Positions 52,605 through 64,000 of a DNA stretch of 64,000 bases are shown here, piece by piece. The DNA is from Angiostrongylus vasorum (Eukaryota > Nematoda > Chromadorea > Rhabditida > Metastrongylidae): assembly GCA_018806985.1 (NCBI GenBank), contig JADANN010000400.1:806001-870000 (forward strand). The letters run 5' to 3'. The notes beneath the pieces were generated by a model. That model searched no databases, had not been told where the DNA came from, and saw only the letters and a program-made list of their open reading frames with translations. Every line of letters begins with the position of its first letter. Position 1 is the stretch's first letter. A program made the translations under genes and the position numbers.

Positions 52605-52880
52605 GGTTAGATGGTATCGTTCGATAGACACATAGACGTTTGTTCTATCCCGCGCACTGTGTCGAACGTAGCCCTCCATTCCCCCTGGCGGGGTCTGAAA
52701 ATTGGTACCAGATTCGTCTTGAAGGATGGAGACACTTACTTGATAAATTGTCAACCCTCCGTACACCATGGTATAGTTGAGATGTGCATTCAATTATCCC
52801 TTACGATGGTTGATGGAGACGAATGCATAGTGTTTCCGTAGAAGTTGATCAACGCTTAACGCGTTGTCCTTTTCCCTTCA
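52605..52880 (+). repeat. SINE family A, diverged
   Basis: CATTCCCCCTGGCGGGGTCT, TTGGTACCAGATTCGTCTTG, GTGCATTCAATTATCCCTTA, GTTGATCAACGCTTAACGCG follow the A order with many changes. Head unrecognisable. Confidence 0.65.
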
Positions 52881-53699
52881 CAGTAAATGCCTATTTGTAC
52901 GCCATGATCTGGAAAATCCGACATAGAATTCGCTTTGCCGTGCATTTCATGGCGCACAAATGAAGTTTACAATGGGCTTCATGAATCTATCTTATTCCAA
53001 AGTTTTAATTCTGGTAAACTAGTTGTTTGTGCGAAGGCGCAATCGCTAAACCTCAATATTTATGTGTAATACCTCGAACCTTTGCTCCTCCAACTTTTTT
53101 TGCTCCCGCGCCAGCTGTCTCTACTTATCATGATTAAGAATGTTCTCACATCATCGTCGTCATCGCGATTTACATTTTCGTTCTTTTTATTGTTTCCAGT
53201 GAGATTGCTCTCTTCCTCTTTTTTCCATGTTCTAGTCGTTCTCTAATTAGTTTTGTTTATGTTAGAAATCATCGCTTATCTCGTATGCAAGCAATCGCTA
53301 TTTCTGCGCTGGTGGAGTTTTTTGCTTCTATGTAAAAGAAAATACCTTGTTCGAATAGTTGAATTAGAAAGTAGCCGTTCTGGACAAAGGAGAGAGTCAC
53401 ACGAAATTAAGGCGTAAGTTCTTGATAAAGAAAACACATTTGCACACAAGGAATAGATGAATTATAAGAAACGGAATACTTGATAAGTGGTCTCTTGAAG
53501 TTGGCAACATTTTTCCAGTGGCATTCTACATTCTATCCTCTCTTGTTCTCAGCAACTCCTCCGCTTCTTCTTCATTACTGCACATCTGGCATGATTTGTT
53601 CCATAAATCAAGCGCTATCAAACTATTCGAGATATGTCTGAAACATCCTACCATCTGATGCCTACATTGTCACCGTTTCTTGTAGGCTTTTTCCGTGAA
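52881..53699. other. Gene-free stretch
   Basis: No gene, repeat or structured motif recognised. Confidence 0.3.
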
Positions 53700-53945
53700 A
53701 AAAATAAAGTAAAGCCCTTGGCGTTGATCAATTCGAGAGGAATGCGCCGTGGAATCGACTTCATGAAGCATTGTTCGGAGGTGATTGAATGCATATCTGG
53801 CCTTTATAATGACTCGCGGTGGCCTACCGATGTATCGAGCCAGTGCTGCTATCCTCCCAGACAAGCCCGGTACCAATTTTCCAACTCCGCAGGGATGGAA
53901 GACTTGATGGGTCAAGGGCACGGGGAGCGATCGAGCTTTCCCGTA
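53700..53945 (-). repeat. SINE family A, head truncated
   Basis: Reverse: GCCCTTGGCGTTGATCAATT, GACTTCATGAAGCATTGTTC, GGCCTACCGATGTATCGAGC, core complement 53858-53915, ending near GGGGAGCGATCGAGC. Confidence 0.8.
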
Positions 53946-54014
53946 TTGTCACCTTTTCTCAAAGCGTTTCAATCGACCTATAGTTAAAGAGAGATAATCA
54001 GCTATCTGCTGTTT

Positions 54015-54125
54015 CCTTACTTGCATACTTGGGTGGTCCGTACTCACGAGTTGTGCGGACCCCAGCACACTTGCCATTCGCTTCTTTCCCACGCAGTCGT
54101 CGTCCATGGTGGCAGTTTGCTGTTT
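54015..54125 (-). mobile_element. RTE2 3' end fragment
   Basis: ACTTGCATACTTGGGTGGTC then GTACTCACGAGTTGTGCGGA and CTTTCCCACGCAGTCGTCGT match the last ~110 bases of RTE2 (compare 39596-39660 and 13438-13520). Confidence 0.75.
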
Positions 54126-56324
54126 TCACTGTGAAAAATATAGAAAGCGTTGGAAATTTAAGCCTGCTGAGTTCGACAGGTGACTCAATGACGTACTTAT
54201 GGTATCCAACATTGCACTGAATCAGTGGCCTTGTTCGACTCAGTCTAATTTACTATTAGAGACACCAGAAAGTCTGGATAAAAGCACTTTATGAAAATCA
54301 AGTCTTTATTAGAAGCAACTGCAGTGGGAATAATAGTAGTTACCAACAACCCCCGTTGTTATCATGTTGATTAACGAACAAATCTGTTAGACAGCAGCAA
54401 AATTTTTCATTTTTTTTTCAGAGTTTCTGAGTGGGTTCCGCTCACCGGAAGGCCACCATAGTATGACAGTTCTTATCTGTCCTCATGAAGTAGTTTGACT
54501 TTGTAATTCAGTAGTTTTCTTGATGCAGCCTTGACGTCACATTAAATCTAACCGCTGACGGCTCTTTTCCGGTGAGTGCTGTTAAGACGTGTTCAGCATA
54601 GATGATTCCCGACATCTTGGCTACATTACCTCTCTATCCTTTGATAACAAATGTGGGTCGAAACTTCGTAGTTCTACTATACTCTAGAGACTGCTACACA
54701 TAGAATGTATGCTTTTAAAGCAACACTCCTCCTTCTCAGCGCTGGAATTGAGTCAACGATGTAGTTCTTGACCGTGACGCATTCGGAGACATTCATTTTT
54801 TATTACACTTAAAAAAGCAAGAAAAAATCCGTTTTTTTAGAGAATTCGTTTGATTCGGATAGGACTTAAGAACGGTCTTACCACACGCTTGGCGAAATAG
54901 GCATCATTCACTGACTGGTTGTTGATTATCTAAGAATTACTTCGCAGTCAACTCATAGTATATAGCTGGACGATCGATTTTCCACTTTCATTCTATCCCT
55001 ATACCAACTTGTGAATAAACCACTTTTTTGCCATATGATATTGCCATGTTGCCTCTCGTATGATGATCTTGTTTGTAAAAAATACATAAGAAGTCTTTAC
55101 ATAATATAAACGGCGACATCGTACTTGCTTGGAGCTTTCATGAAAGCTCTCACTTCAGTTGAATCAAACTCCTCATCTAAGTCGGTACGCTAGAAACATT
55201 GTGCCTTGTTGTACTCTCGAGGTGCTTCAATGAGTTTCATTATCCTAGTGATGTGATCCATAGCACTTATTTTCGAAGCCTTGCTCGAGCGCTGAGTTGC
55301 CTTTCTTTTCGTGTCAGCTAACGTTCTAGTGTGACTTGTAAAGCCCTGAACTGGAAACAAATTAAACGGTGCTCTCGTTTTTGCGTATACGTAGCTCGTT
55401 GTACAGCAAAAACAGTGCTGTTTGTTTTCTAGTCACTTAGTAAAATCCACTCTTATAAGCCTCATAGAAAACGCGGGCATGTACATTTATGAAAACTGGC
55501 GGTAGATTCTTCTTTATATATAGTATACAATCCTTAAATGAATTTTAAACAACTGTGCATTGACAAATTGCGTTGGCGGGGGCTGAAGAAGTGGACAGAC
55601 TGGACATATTCGTATCCCCTTGTATGGAATACGGCCGTGTGTGAAAAGTTGAAAAGCTTCTGAAATTATGGATTGCTCTAAATGTTGAATGGTTCTGGTT
55701 TAGTAGGTTTTCACATGGTTCATTTCCCTGCCATTCGTTCGACTTTAGTCGGAGAGTTGAGGTCATGACGTAGAATCGACGATTTTAAATATTTGTAACC
55801 TCTCTTTCACAAAGCGCCTCAGTTTCATCTCACCCCCCAGCTTAATATTCGTGCAGGGAGAGAAAAGCAAGGGTAAAATTTTTGTGAACCAAACACCAAA
55901 TTAGATCGTTAATTCAATCAATGTTCACAGTAACAACTACTTTCGGGTTAACTAGAACGGCCACTTCAAGGCCTTCTGTGTGCAAGGCATTTGCTGGGCC
56001 ATAATTTAACGTCATTGGACTAAACAATTTTGCCTATGCAGTTAAGTTCTGAAATGAGGTTTCTGTACCGACTAAGATCTGTTTTAAGAGTAGGTTGACA
56101 TTTTAGCTTCTCGAGATTCTCCTAACTTGAACAGACTTTGAGATCACAAAAGTTTCTCCATATTCTTTCCGTATTTGCCAGCAAAACGAATTCATTTGTT
56201 TCTATTCTTTGGTAGCAGATTATGTTATATGTGACCTCCATTAACCTCCTATCACTAAACTACAGGTCTTCAGATGTAATCGATGAACGGTGCAATCTAA
56301 ACGTATAAGAGAACAATTTTAATT
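54126..56324. other. Long gene-free stretch
   Basis: About 2.2 kb without a coding block, a window-family repeat or a clear structured motif. It is the longest such stretch found here. Confidence 0.3.
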
Positions 56325-56495
56325 GTTATTCACCGCCTACTCTTTTTTTGCATGCTGAGATATTTGCAAAACTCCGGACCGCAGCTGTCTGCGTTTGCCC
56401 CCCCGGAAAGGGTAATAGCGCTTTCGTTCCCCACCGCAGACACCTGGGGTCCGGAGTGTTGCAAATATCTCAGCATCATTGAAGTTATATTTCGT
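56325..56495. repeat. SINE family C inverted pair, short
   Basis: CATGCTGAGATATTTGCAAA...ACCGCAG (56352-56385) faces CACCGCAGACACC...TTGCAAATATCTCAGCATCA (56430-56480), giving arms of about 45 bases around a shortened head. The outer module occurs on both sides (CCGCCTACTC at 56333, GAGTAGGCAGTAAATAATAA at 56516). Confidence 0.8.
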
Positions 56496-56539
56496 AACAT
56501 ACCCTGCCATTCAAAAGAGTAGGCAGTAAATAATAAGTT

Positions 56540-56800
56540 GAAATTGTGATTCTAACTAAAGCCTCAGCTTAATTGGATTCGTTGCCGATTTGGGCTCTTC
56601 AGATCAGTCCCGCTGACGAGTGATTGCTACTGGCGCTGATCGATAGAAAACTAGCTTAAAGACAAGCGAAAACGAAGGACCCGCATGGTGTAGTGATGAA
56701 CGCGTTAGCCCTTGGAAAGGGTAATAACGCGTTCGTTCGCCACCGCAGACACCTGCGGTCGGGAGTTTTGCAAATATCTCAGCATTATTGAAATTGTATA
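56540..56800 (+). repeat. SINE family C copy
   Basis: AAAGCCTCAGCTTAATTGGA, GATCAGTCCCGCTGACGAGT, head GCATGGTGTAGTGATGAACG at 56682, tail TTTTGCAAATATCTCAGCAT at 56767-56786. The head keeps the tRNA-like GTGTAGTGATGA. Confidence 0.82.
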
Positions 56801-58650
56801 CGATAACGCTAAGAATAAGTATCGCTTACGTAAAAAACATATTTCAGACTGGCAACGCAGAAATAGTGTTCATCTCCTAAAGAGGAGGTGTGAGGTCGCT
56901 TTTGAGTTGAACAAGCTAGGTTGCCCCACTTGGGGTTCTAAATAGTCTCGCAAAAAACCAGCTAATGGTGTCTAAATAAATACGTCGTATTAAAAGATAA
57001 AATTAGAGAAACCCTCAACAGTAGTTCTATTTGTGCCGGAGTCAGGTAAGTTCGACGAGACCTCCCAGTTTTCTAAGAGAAATGTGAAAAAAATACCACC
57101 TTATTCATATAGAAGATTAGATAGTGGTGGAATAAAATTAAATAGAAAGTGACTGTTGGTAATTTTTCTGCCATGCAAAAATTGTAGTATTCTGTCTGCT
57201 CGAATGGTTTCATTGATATCTCTTTCTATGAACCGATATTGCATATCTGCGGATTCCAGCACTCTTTTCGTTCAGTTCGTTGTCTTGCACCATTTATCGA
57301 AGAATGGTTTTGGATTTTCCTATGGTTCTGCTTTTTACCTGCGAGCTTCGTCTCCTTTATAAATATCGTTAAATGCTGATTGAGTTGATTCATTCTGGTA
57401 TCCAAGGACAGCTTTGCAGGAGCACTCCTGGCTCTTCGAGAAGGAAAGTCGTGGTCAGTTGCGGATCGGCGAAAGCTTGTCCAAACAAATCTCTCACCAA
57501 ATTCCTGACGCCGAAGTGATTAGATGGTATGTTGGATCGGTATGGGGTAGAACTAGCGATCATACGTGTATTATTTAACGGTACCTTTATCCACTGCACC
57601 GGTGTACCTTCATCTTCGTGGTGGTCAGACAATCTATACCTACCACATGCAGCGTAGTTAGCTTAGCAACGTCTACGCTTTTAGTCAACACCACCACAAC
57701 TTTTTTTTGTCAATCTTTGAAAAAATCGTTGATATGGATGTAGATGGTTGGCTGGTAGCTGTGATATTTGATGTTAAGCAGAATTTCTCTCCACTGTCTT
57801 CGATCCACGACCTTTTCTCAAACTGTCTCTAAATAGAGGTTTGAAAAAAAGGAAAAGCAGCGAAAGTTTTCGAAGCTGTCTAGAAAACATTGCCATTGGA
57901 CGATCTATTTCTAGTTTATCTAACCCTTAGATTTATCTCGCAAAATAACACAGTGATTGTCATTAGATAAAATGAAACATCGTTTCAGAAAAAAAAGCAT
58001 TTTATTCTTGTTTGTCTCTTAGTAAGTCCCACCACTGACTTTCTATTAACCTCAGCATTGATCAAACAGTTTTTTACACTCTTGTTTTAAACGCTCTCAA
58101 GCGCATTATATTCGATAAATGGTTGGGGTACTCCTGTTTAGCAATGACCGAGATTTCACACACAAGGAAGGAGCATCATGACAATCTCGAGTATATCTTT
58201 TCTACTATTGTGCGACTCCTTCGTACATGACAATGATAGTTCTTCATAGGCTGTACATGCTCCAACTGGAGCAGTTCTTCTAGTCAAATGTGTAACACCT
58301 TCTGGGGGAAAAGCGTAAAGCCTTTGCGTGAAATTATTCTTACGTAATCAATCAAAGTAGTGGCCAGATCGTAAATTGAAATATGACTAGCCGGAGATAA
58401 ATTAAGAGCCTACGAAAAGCTATAGCGCTGTGTTTGTTTCCCACAAGCAAAATAATTCGTACTTTCTCCCACATTCGATTTCTGTCCTATCCAAAGGTTT
58501 TTTTTTATAAGAGTTAACTCGTTTTTATCGAGGATGTGTTTCCCCCGATTTGAAAGCAAATGGCCATTTTGATATTAACAGAACAAATCCAATTCTACTG
58601 ATACCTCGTTGTAAATTTCTTTAAATAATGTATTAGTAGTGAATGGGTCG
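56801..58650. other. Mostly gene-free, two worn repeat pieces
   Basis: A decayed reverse SINE B 3' part at about 57225-57450 (GCGGATTCCAGCACTCTTTT). A PLE terminal-repeat relic at 58030-58065 (GACTTTCTATTAACCTCAGC, ATTGATCAAACAG). No coding block recognised. Confidence 0.4.
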
Positions 58651-58656
58651 TTTTAG
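58640..58656 (+). promoter_or_regulatory. Splice-acceptor-like site touching the Kunitz gene ATG
   Basis: GAATGGGTCGTTTTAG lies directly before ATG. In nematodes an AG acceptor abutting the start often marks spliced-leader addition; a cis-spliced 5' UTR exon is the alternative. Confidence 0.4.
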
Positions 58657-61600
58657 ATGTGGCTCACAATCCTATCATCGTTGCTGTTGGTCGCAGCATT
58701 TCAAGCTCAGGAGCTTCTCAGCGATCAACGATGTAACTTCCAAATGGATCGTGGGAGTTGTTCGCAGTTCACCGTGAACTGGTATGTGATATGCTCATCA
58801 GTAATGACACATAATACAATATTTCAATACTCATACATTGACTCCAATGCTTATGTGTGCGCAACACTTTAAATCACCGAGGACGCCATTAGTTGGAATA
58901 GAAATCGTTGGATTCTACAGAGTTTTGCCGATGAATACCAGTTTTCTTATTTTAACACAAAGAAGTTTTATTTTCCAAGTAGCAGAATAGTTTCTATAAA
59001 AAAAAACAAAAGGGATAAAGCTCTCGGCGTTGATCAATCTCTGAGGTATGCGCCGTGCATTCGACTTCATTAAGCATTGTTTGGAGGTGATTGAATGCAT
59101 ATCTGGCCTTTACAATGGCTCGCAGTGGCCTACCGATATATCGAGTGCTTCTATCCTCCCAGACAAGTCTGGTAGCAACTTGCCGACCCCGGAGGGATGG
59201 AAGGCTTGGTGAGTCACAGGCGCCGGAATCGATCCCACATGTATGTTGCAGGGCGCCTCCGGCCACTGCGTCACACGCGCACTTTCTTATGCCTAAAGAA
59301 AAAACATAATTGAATTGAAATGTTTAGAGTAACAATTTTGCATTCCGAATGTGTCTGAAAATCACTTTTCAAAAGGCTTCTAATGAAATTTAGTCAGGAT
59401 TGAGTGAACTTCGTTTTCTTTTTTCATATCCAAGCTTTCATTTCTTGTATTTTCTTTTGTTTAAAAAAAATAGAAAGACGTAGAAAATACATTTTAGATC
59501 GATATAGGTAATTTGTAAACCTTTTGGGTTCTAGACTCGTCAGGTTCTCCATCATTAAAAAAAATCATCGACAGCTGTCGAGAATCTTGTTCTATCGGAA
59601 ATCTAATAAACTAAACAGTATTTAATATTAATAAGAAAAAATTTCTCTGCAGTCATTAAGATAAACGATGAGCACCATGATTGTTGTAATGTAATGCAAC
59701 ATTGTAATAGTACTTACTTAGATACTTCGGTGGCCCATCTTCACCGGTTGTGCGTGCTCCAGCATAATTTCCATTCTCCGGAGAATTCCTGGTTTAGCCA
59801 TTGTGGTTCCTTGGAGTCCCTTACACAGCCGGGCCAAAGTCTGTTGCAGGTCGTCACCACTACAGGCAGGAGCAGCCTTTGTGGATCAGAGAGAGATTTA
59901 CCACCATGCAATTAGTTTGACACTAGGGCTGTGGTGGATTCTGGTATTGGCTTACTCTTAGCTGGACTACCTACCTGATGGAAACGTCGCATTCTACCAT
60001 GGGGATGAATCCCTCCGCTGTACATCGCAGGAACACCTCGCGGCCACGATGAGGCAACAAACCGTTGGAAGGATTGTAATAGTAATAGCTAAGATTCATT
60101 TACATTTAGGTACTACGATCGATACGGTCATCGCTGTCGTCGCTTTTATTACGGTGGTTGTGAAGGAAACCCTAATCGCTTCAGGACTCTGGAAGGTATC
60201 GAATATTCTTAAATGTGTACGGTCATAATTGTAAGATAATAAAATTAATGTGTTGAAATGTTTACGGTAACAATTTTGCCTAAACGAATCCATTCATATA
60301 CCAAGTTGACGACATTTCGATAAACTCACTTTGTCTATCATAGAATTTTTCTTCAAAAAATTTACGTTAGGACTAATCCCTTGTGAGCGTAGACGCTTCA
60401 GTGAGTGATCTTGTACTCAGAATGTTCTGCCACGTGTCGCTACGTAGCGCCGACAAATCGCGATCGTTGCTTCCAGCCACACGATCCAGGCCACTGTGAC
60501 CGCGACATCGAAAGGTGGTACTTCGACAAAGACAAGCTACAGTGTGTGTGCAGGTCCGTTCTGCGAAATCTTTAGTATTAACTTCTGACGGTGTGAATGG
60601 GACGCTCATGTACAAGATCATTAGATTGAGGAATACGGAATGAAACTTCATCATAGTCAGTGATTTATTCGAGACCGGAATCGGCCATTTACGAATGAGT
60701 AGTCGTGCCGAAAGTCATCAACCGCTGTCTGCCTCAGAAATCCCTCAAAGTGATTTGTCAGCCTAGAAAAGTGCGACCCGCAAGAGTGACAATGAGCCAG
60801 CAAAACTGCTGAAAGTCTAACTATGAATTCTCCAAGGAGGGAAGAATAACAATATCATTTCGATAGTCAGCTGAATATTTCATTGATCCTAGATGGTGAA
60901 AGATTATCCTTGAAAACCATTCCGATCTTTTCGCCAGTCACATGCAATAACCTTCACAGGATTTTAAAGAGCTCCTTATAAAATCCCAGCCAAACACATA
61001 TCTCAAATCGTGCTGCACGCCTTTTATAAAATCACATGCGAAGTCGACAGAGCCTATCGTTAGCCCTACTGAGGACACCAGCTCCAATTGTACCCGTTGT
61101 ACTATAATGGCATGCGCACACATAGCAGAAAACCACCAAAATCGTGCTGCTGAACGAGAATGGAGTTTAACTGGCAGTAGCAACAACCACGCAATCTTTT
61201 TTACCGTCAAGTTGAAGAAGATCTTCGATTTGCTGAGACTAAATAGGGCAGACTGTGCAGGTGCTGAGCAGTCAGGGTAATACCTTCCTATTAAATATGC
61301 AAAGAAATGTTGAAGTAGAAGGCGGTAGATGACGTATACACCGTCTTCAGTGAGGAAATCATTTCGAAAACATTGAAAGCTACTACGATTAACGACAACT
61401 TGCCATCGACGACGCTTATCTAGAGACCGGTTGCCATTTGAACGTGGGAAACACGGCGATTATGAGAAAAGAATCGGTTCTCTATGAACCAATCATGCGC
61501 TTATCTTCGATTTCTCGAGGTGTGTTTTTAAAGAAAATCCAGCTCAACGATTCATCATGCCTTATTTCTGCGCAACTTTGAAGCTTTGTAAACGAAACTG

Positions 61601-62309
61601 CAGAGCGGCTGTCGTAATTAAGTATAATTGTGGAAAGTGACACTACGACTGCAACGTTTCACTTAAGCATAGTAAGGCTTCTGGCATCGTGCCCTATACA
61701 AGAACGGAAATCAAGCGCGGTTTCGCACATGACGTTTTGTTCTGGGCAACACTGGCAGAAAACAAAATAGGCGAATGGGGCTTTGTCTGCTCCCGAATAA
61801 TTTCGCCAGCTATGGGTGAACAGACGAGAGCTGATGTATAGATATTCTTACGTATTAAGACTGATCCTTTAGCACTCGAGCGAATTGTTTAGCTCGTAAT
61901 TTATAGTTAAATTGTTTATTCGTTTGTTTACAGCTGGTGGTCTGGTTGTGGAGGCAACTCAAACCTATTCTTTTCCTACAATCATTGCATGTTCGTTTGT
62001 GGTGAATTTGCTAAACGTGGCCCAGGAATCGATGAGAAGTATTGGGCAAGCAGAAACGTTCGTTTCCATTTTTTCGCCATCGTTCCATTAATAGACATGA
62101 GGAGTGTACCCTATGATCATCAAAAAATATGCATTCTTTTTCAGAGATCGATGCCACTAGGAGGAGGACAACGTCCTTATCAACCTTATGTACAGCCATC
62201 AATGCCACCAGGAGCAGGACAGCGCCCTCAACAGCCACGAGTACGACCATCCAGCGGATACAAACAAATTGAGCGAGATCGTGGCCGCTATGATGACTAT
62301 CGCGATAGG
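58657..62309 (+). CDS. Secreted two-Kunitz-domain protein, five exons, 3' incomplete
   Basis: Exons 58657-58781, 60110-60195, 60421-60553, 61934-62057 and 62145-62309 join in frame (211 codons, then donor GTAAGC). Residues 1-18 are a signal peptide (WLTILSSLLLVAAFQAQ). Kunitz domain 1 spans C26-C76 and domain 2 C87-C137, each with the canonical 8-15-7-12-3 cysteine spacing; domain 1 keeps FYYGGCEGNPNRF, domain 2 WWSGCGGNSNLF. Kunitz domains usually block serine proteases through the residue after the second Cys: here Ser36 and Asp97, neither a trypsin-type Lys/Arg. Domain 2 has an additional Cys (C114). A 17-residue unit (SMPLGGGQRPYQPYVQP) is repeated in tandem before a charged RDRGRYDDYRDR segment. 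Both domains are split by introns. Donors at 60554 and 62058 are weak. Likely a secreted or cuticle/matrix protein; exact role unknown. Confidence 0.9.
59008..59283 (-). repeat. SINE family A in Kunitz gene intron 1
   Basis: Complete in reverse: GGATAAAGCTCTCGGCGTTG, CATTCGACTTCATTAAGCAT, core complement 59158-59215 (CCAGACAAGTCTGGTAGCAA), head complement GGCGCCTCCGGCCACTGCGT. Confidence 0.87.
59713..60072 (-). mobile_element. SINE family D with 12-bp target-site duplication, 38 bases before a Kunitz exon
   Basis: Flanked by ATTGTAATAGTA at 59701-59712 and 60073-60084. Minus-strand order matches the other D copies and ends CACCGAAGTATCTAAGTAAG. Exon 2 of the Kunitz gene starts at 60110, so the downstream duplication lies just before the acceptor. 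Confidence 0.88.
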
Positions 62310-62504
62310 GTAAGCTTTGCACACATCTTTACTTAGTAAACGAACAAGAAAAAAAGGCAGTGCAGAGATGTACCTCTAGTATTAACAGAGCTTCAGAATT
62401 TTGATGAATCTTACTATAGGTTTATTTCTCAAGCGGGATTTGCTGGATACGGTTATTGCTAAATTTGTGTTTTCATTATACGACTTGACATCACATGTCA
62501 CTAT

Positions 62505-62870
62505 GTGGATCCCAACACCTTCTGCATTCGATTCCTTTCTTCGCGCCCACAATCCACGAACGTCTTCAATTTTTTTTCTTTTTTTTTGAGTGCATTCGGG
62601 TGCTGCTTGAGGATTTCTTTCATTATCGTTTTGGTTTGTTGTCAAAATGACGATCTCTAGAATACTGGACTAGCCCTAATAGAGGGTTGTGAGTGGGCGG
62701 TTAGAGAGAGTAATCTATCCCAGAAGAGTCTAGCACCGATTTCCCCACCCCCAGAGGAATAAGAAACTTTGTTTGCTCGTAGCGGCGCCGAGCCAGCGCT
62801 TGAGTAGGTTGGACCGTCGGCGTAATAAACGGGATCGCTACCACTGCGCTAATTACTCTTTTTTGCTATA
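62505..62870 (-). repeat. SINE family B, diverged
   Basis: Reverse blocks TGTGGATCCCAACACCTTCT, CGCGCCCACAATCCACGAAC, GTGCTGCTTGAGGATTTCTT; the core is only weakly visible at 62735-62760 (CCCCACCCCCAGAGGAATAA). Confidence 0.55.
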
Positions 62871-63119
62871 ATAATCGGTTTATATATACATATGTATGTA
62901 TACGCAAGTGCATATATCACTTGCACAACATGTGCTGATTGTCGAGTGGCTCAAGCGGGTGCCACTAAATTTTCTATTTTTCCCTGTCGGGTGCAAGTGC
63001 AGTCAGGAGGACTATGCTTGCTAAAGGGACTCGCCGAGCATCATATTTTTTCGGCTCCTGTGTGTCGGTTTTCCTCCATGCGTGTTACATGACCGACCCA
63101 CCTTCTTTTGATAATTTCA
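62871..63119. other. Short gene-free stretch
   Basis: A TA-rich microsatellite-like run at 62880-62910 (TATATATACATATGTATGTA). No further Kunitz-gene exon recognised. Confidence 0.4.
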
Positions 63120-63590
63120 CATATAGGACGCCCCCTTTTATTTTTGATCGTTGACGTAGCTCGCAGCTTCGGAACCCTTCCCCCTCTTTTTACAGATACG
63201 GGAGGTTCCTAGTTTTGTGCTTTCGACTGTACATCCAGTAAAGGTGTGTGATCTTCCATCCTGGTTACGCAGCGACCAGTTCTCTAACGCATGCATTAGG
63301 ACTGGAAAAATCGTGGATCCGAAAAGGTGGGCATGGAGTCGGGTATTCTGTATTCTCCTCACTACATCCTCGATGCTCCTGAAGGCTCCTCAAGGCGTTC
63401 GCTTCCTTCTGCTCACCTCCAGAGGTAAATGTTCTATCATGTTGATTTTTTGACCTAGCTAGACATAGTTGGATCATCCGGAGATATTTGTTCCGTTGAA
63501 CGTGAATGGGACACACGAAAGCAATCCGTTCCTCATGAACACTGTTTTTGTGAAGCTTTGTTGAAGACCAATCTTTCCACAAGCACTAAC
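63120..63590 (-). mobile_element. RTE1 fragment
   Basis: Minus strand from 63582: KIGL-like start, NSVHEERIAFVCPIHVQRNK, then RIQNTRLHAHLFGSTIFPVL and ENWSLRNQDGRS, collinear with 28750-29180. Truncated at both ends and frameshifted. Confidence 0.85.
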
Positions 63591-63915
63591 AAATTCAGCA
63601 AGCATTCCTTCCTCTCGGCAATGCCTGGTGTTGTAAAAATAATTTCATAAGCAAAGCTATGCTCGTGTAATTGTCGGCTATCGATTTTCACTTTCATGTT
63701 CTAGCACTCAAATCTTGACTTGGCATGACCTTCTCGAAGGCGGCGGCTAATGAAATAGTATGGCCTTACGCAACCCCCTTTTGACGTCGATATTACTACC
63801 GTTATAGAATGGTAATATTTTCGTTGCGAAACTTCTATCGCAAGCGTAAAATTTTTTATACACTGAGTAGATAGGCCACGCTGTCTAGAGATTCCATCAC
63901 TGCATCCACCTCTTA

Positions 63916-64000
63916 CTTACTTAATACTTGAACGACCCGTCCTCACTGATTGCATGGCTCCTAGAATAATCACCATTTTTCGTGAGTTGCTTGTTTAGCC
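63916..64000 (-). mobile_element. SINE family D 3' end, cut by window edge
   Basis: TTACTTAATACTTGAACGAC, CCGTCCTCACTGATTGCATG and CCATTTTTCGTGAGTTGCTT match the start of the copy at 3170-3240 in the same orientation. Confidence 0.7.

Noticed and set aside
62310..63119. Additional 3' exons of the Kunitz gene
   Set aside because: No further cysteine-spaced or Pro/Gln-rich block with splice signals was seen before the RTE1 fragment.

Overview
The window is intron-rich nuclear DNA from a nematode, most likely a strongylid/hookworm-type parasite (Ancylostoma/Necator group; inferred). Reasons: genes are split into short exons with TTTYAG-like acceptors and GTAAG/GTGAG donors, introns run to several kb, and the spaces are filled with RTE-type non-LTR retrotransposons, Penelope-like elements (PLEs) and tRNA-headed SINEs. 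Most long open frames are decayed transposon protein or chance.

Four protein-coding genes can be assembled by matching exon phases. (1) 1661-12980, plus: TYW2/TRMT12, the wybutosine-pathway aminocarboxypropyl transferase of tRNA-Phe, nine exons, N-terminus not found. (2) 17631-19784, minus: an RNase H1-type ribonuclease H, six exons, all four catalytic carboxylates present, N-terminus not found. (3) 30742-34576, plus: 3-hydroxyanthranilate 3,4-dioxygenase (kynurenine pathway), five exons from ATG to stop, short at the C-terminus. A dead copy of its first exon lies about 7.4 kb upstream. (4) 58657-62309, plus: a secreted two-Kunitz-domain protein with a Pro/Gln-rich tail, five exons, 3' end not found. 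Two further minus-strand regions look coding but are unassigned: a Ser-rich exon at 21085-21517 and a decayed secreted-protein-like frame at 35330-36195.

The repeats form interacting families. RTE1 (26340-29520 nearly full length; 1-620, 49125-50235 and 63120-63590 partial) and RTE2 (39591-41148 with a 16-bp target-site duplication; 13436-14240 with a twin-priming inversion; 54015-54125) are the LINEs. A 360-395 bp element (family D, three copies flanked by 7-12 bp direct repeats plus one cut by the window edge) ends with the RTE2 3' terminus and looks like its SINE. Two abundant tRNA-headed SINE families, A and B, have different heads and tails but share a central core of about 60 bp. Family C is tRNA-headed and often sits as inverted pairs. 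PLE copies (9595-11835, 37000-37577, 38815-39574, 46856-47833) carry reverse transcriptase and/or GIY-YIG endonuclease remnants, and their terminal repeats contain type I hammerhead-ribozyme motifs with compensatory changes in stem II. A second hammerhead-bearing repeat occurs at 6680-6900, 16190-16760 and 24000-24130.

The four genes have unrelated roles (tRNA modification, RNA:DNA hybrid removal, tryptophan catabolism, protease inhibition) and no operon is evident. The strongest unusual signals are the ribozyme-bearing repeats, the shared-core SINE pair, the RTE2-dependent SINE, and the HAAO exon duplication.
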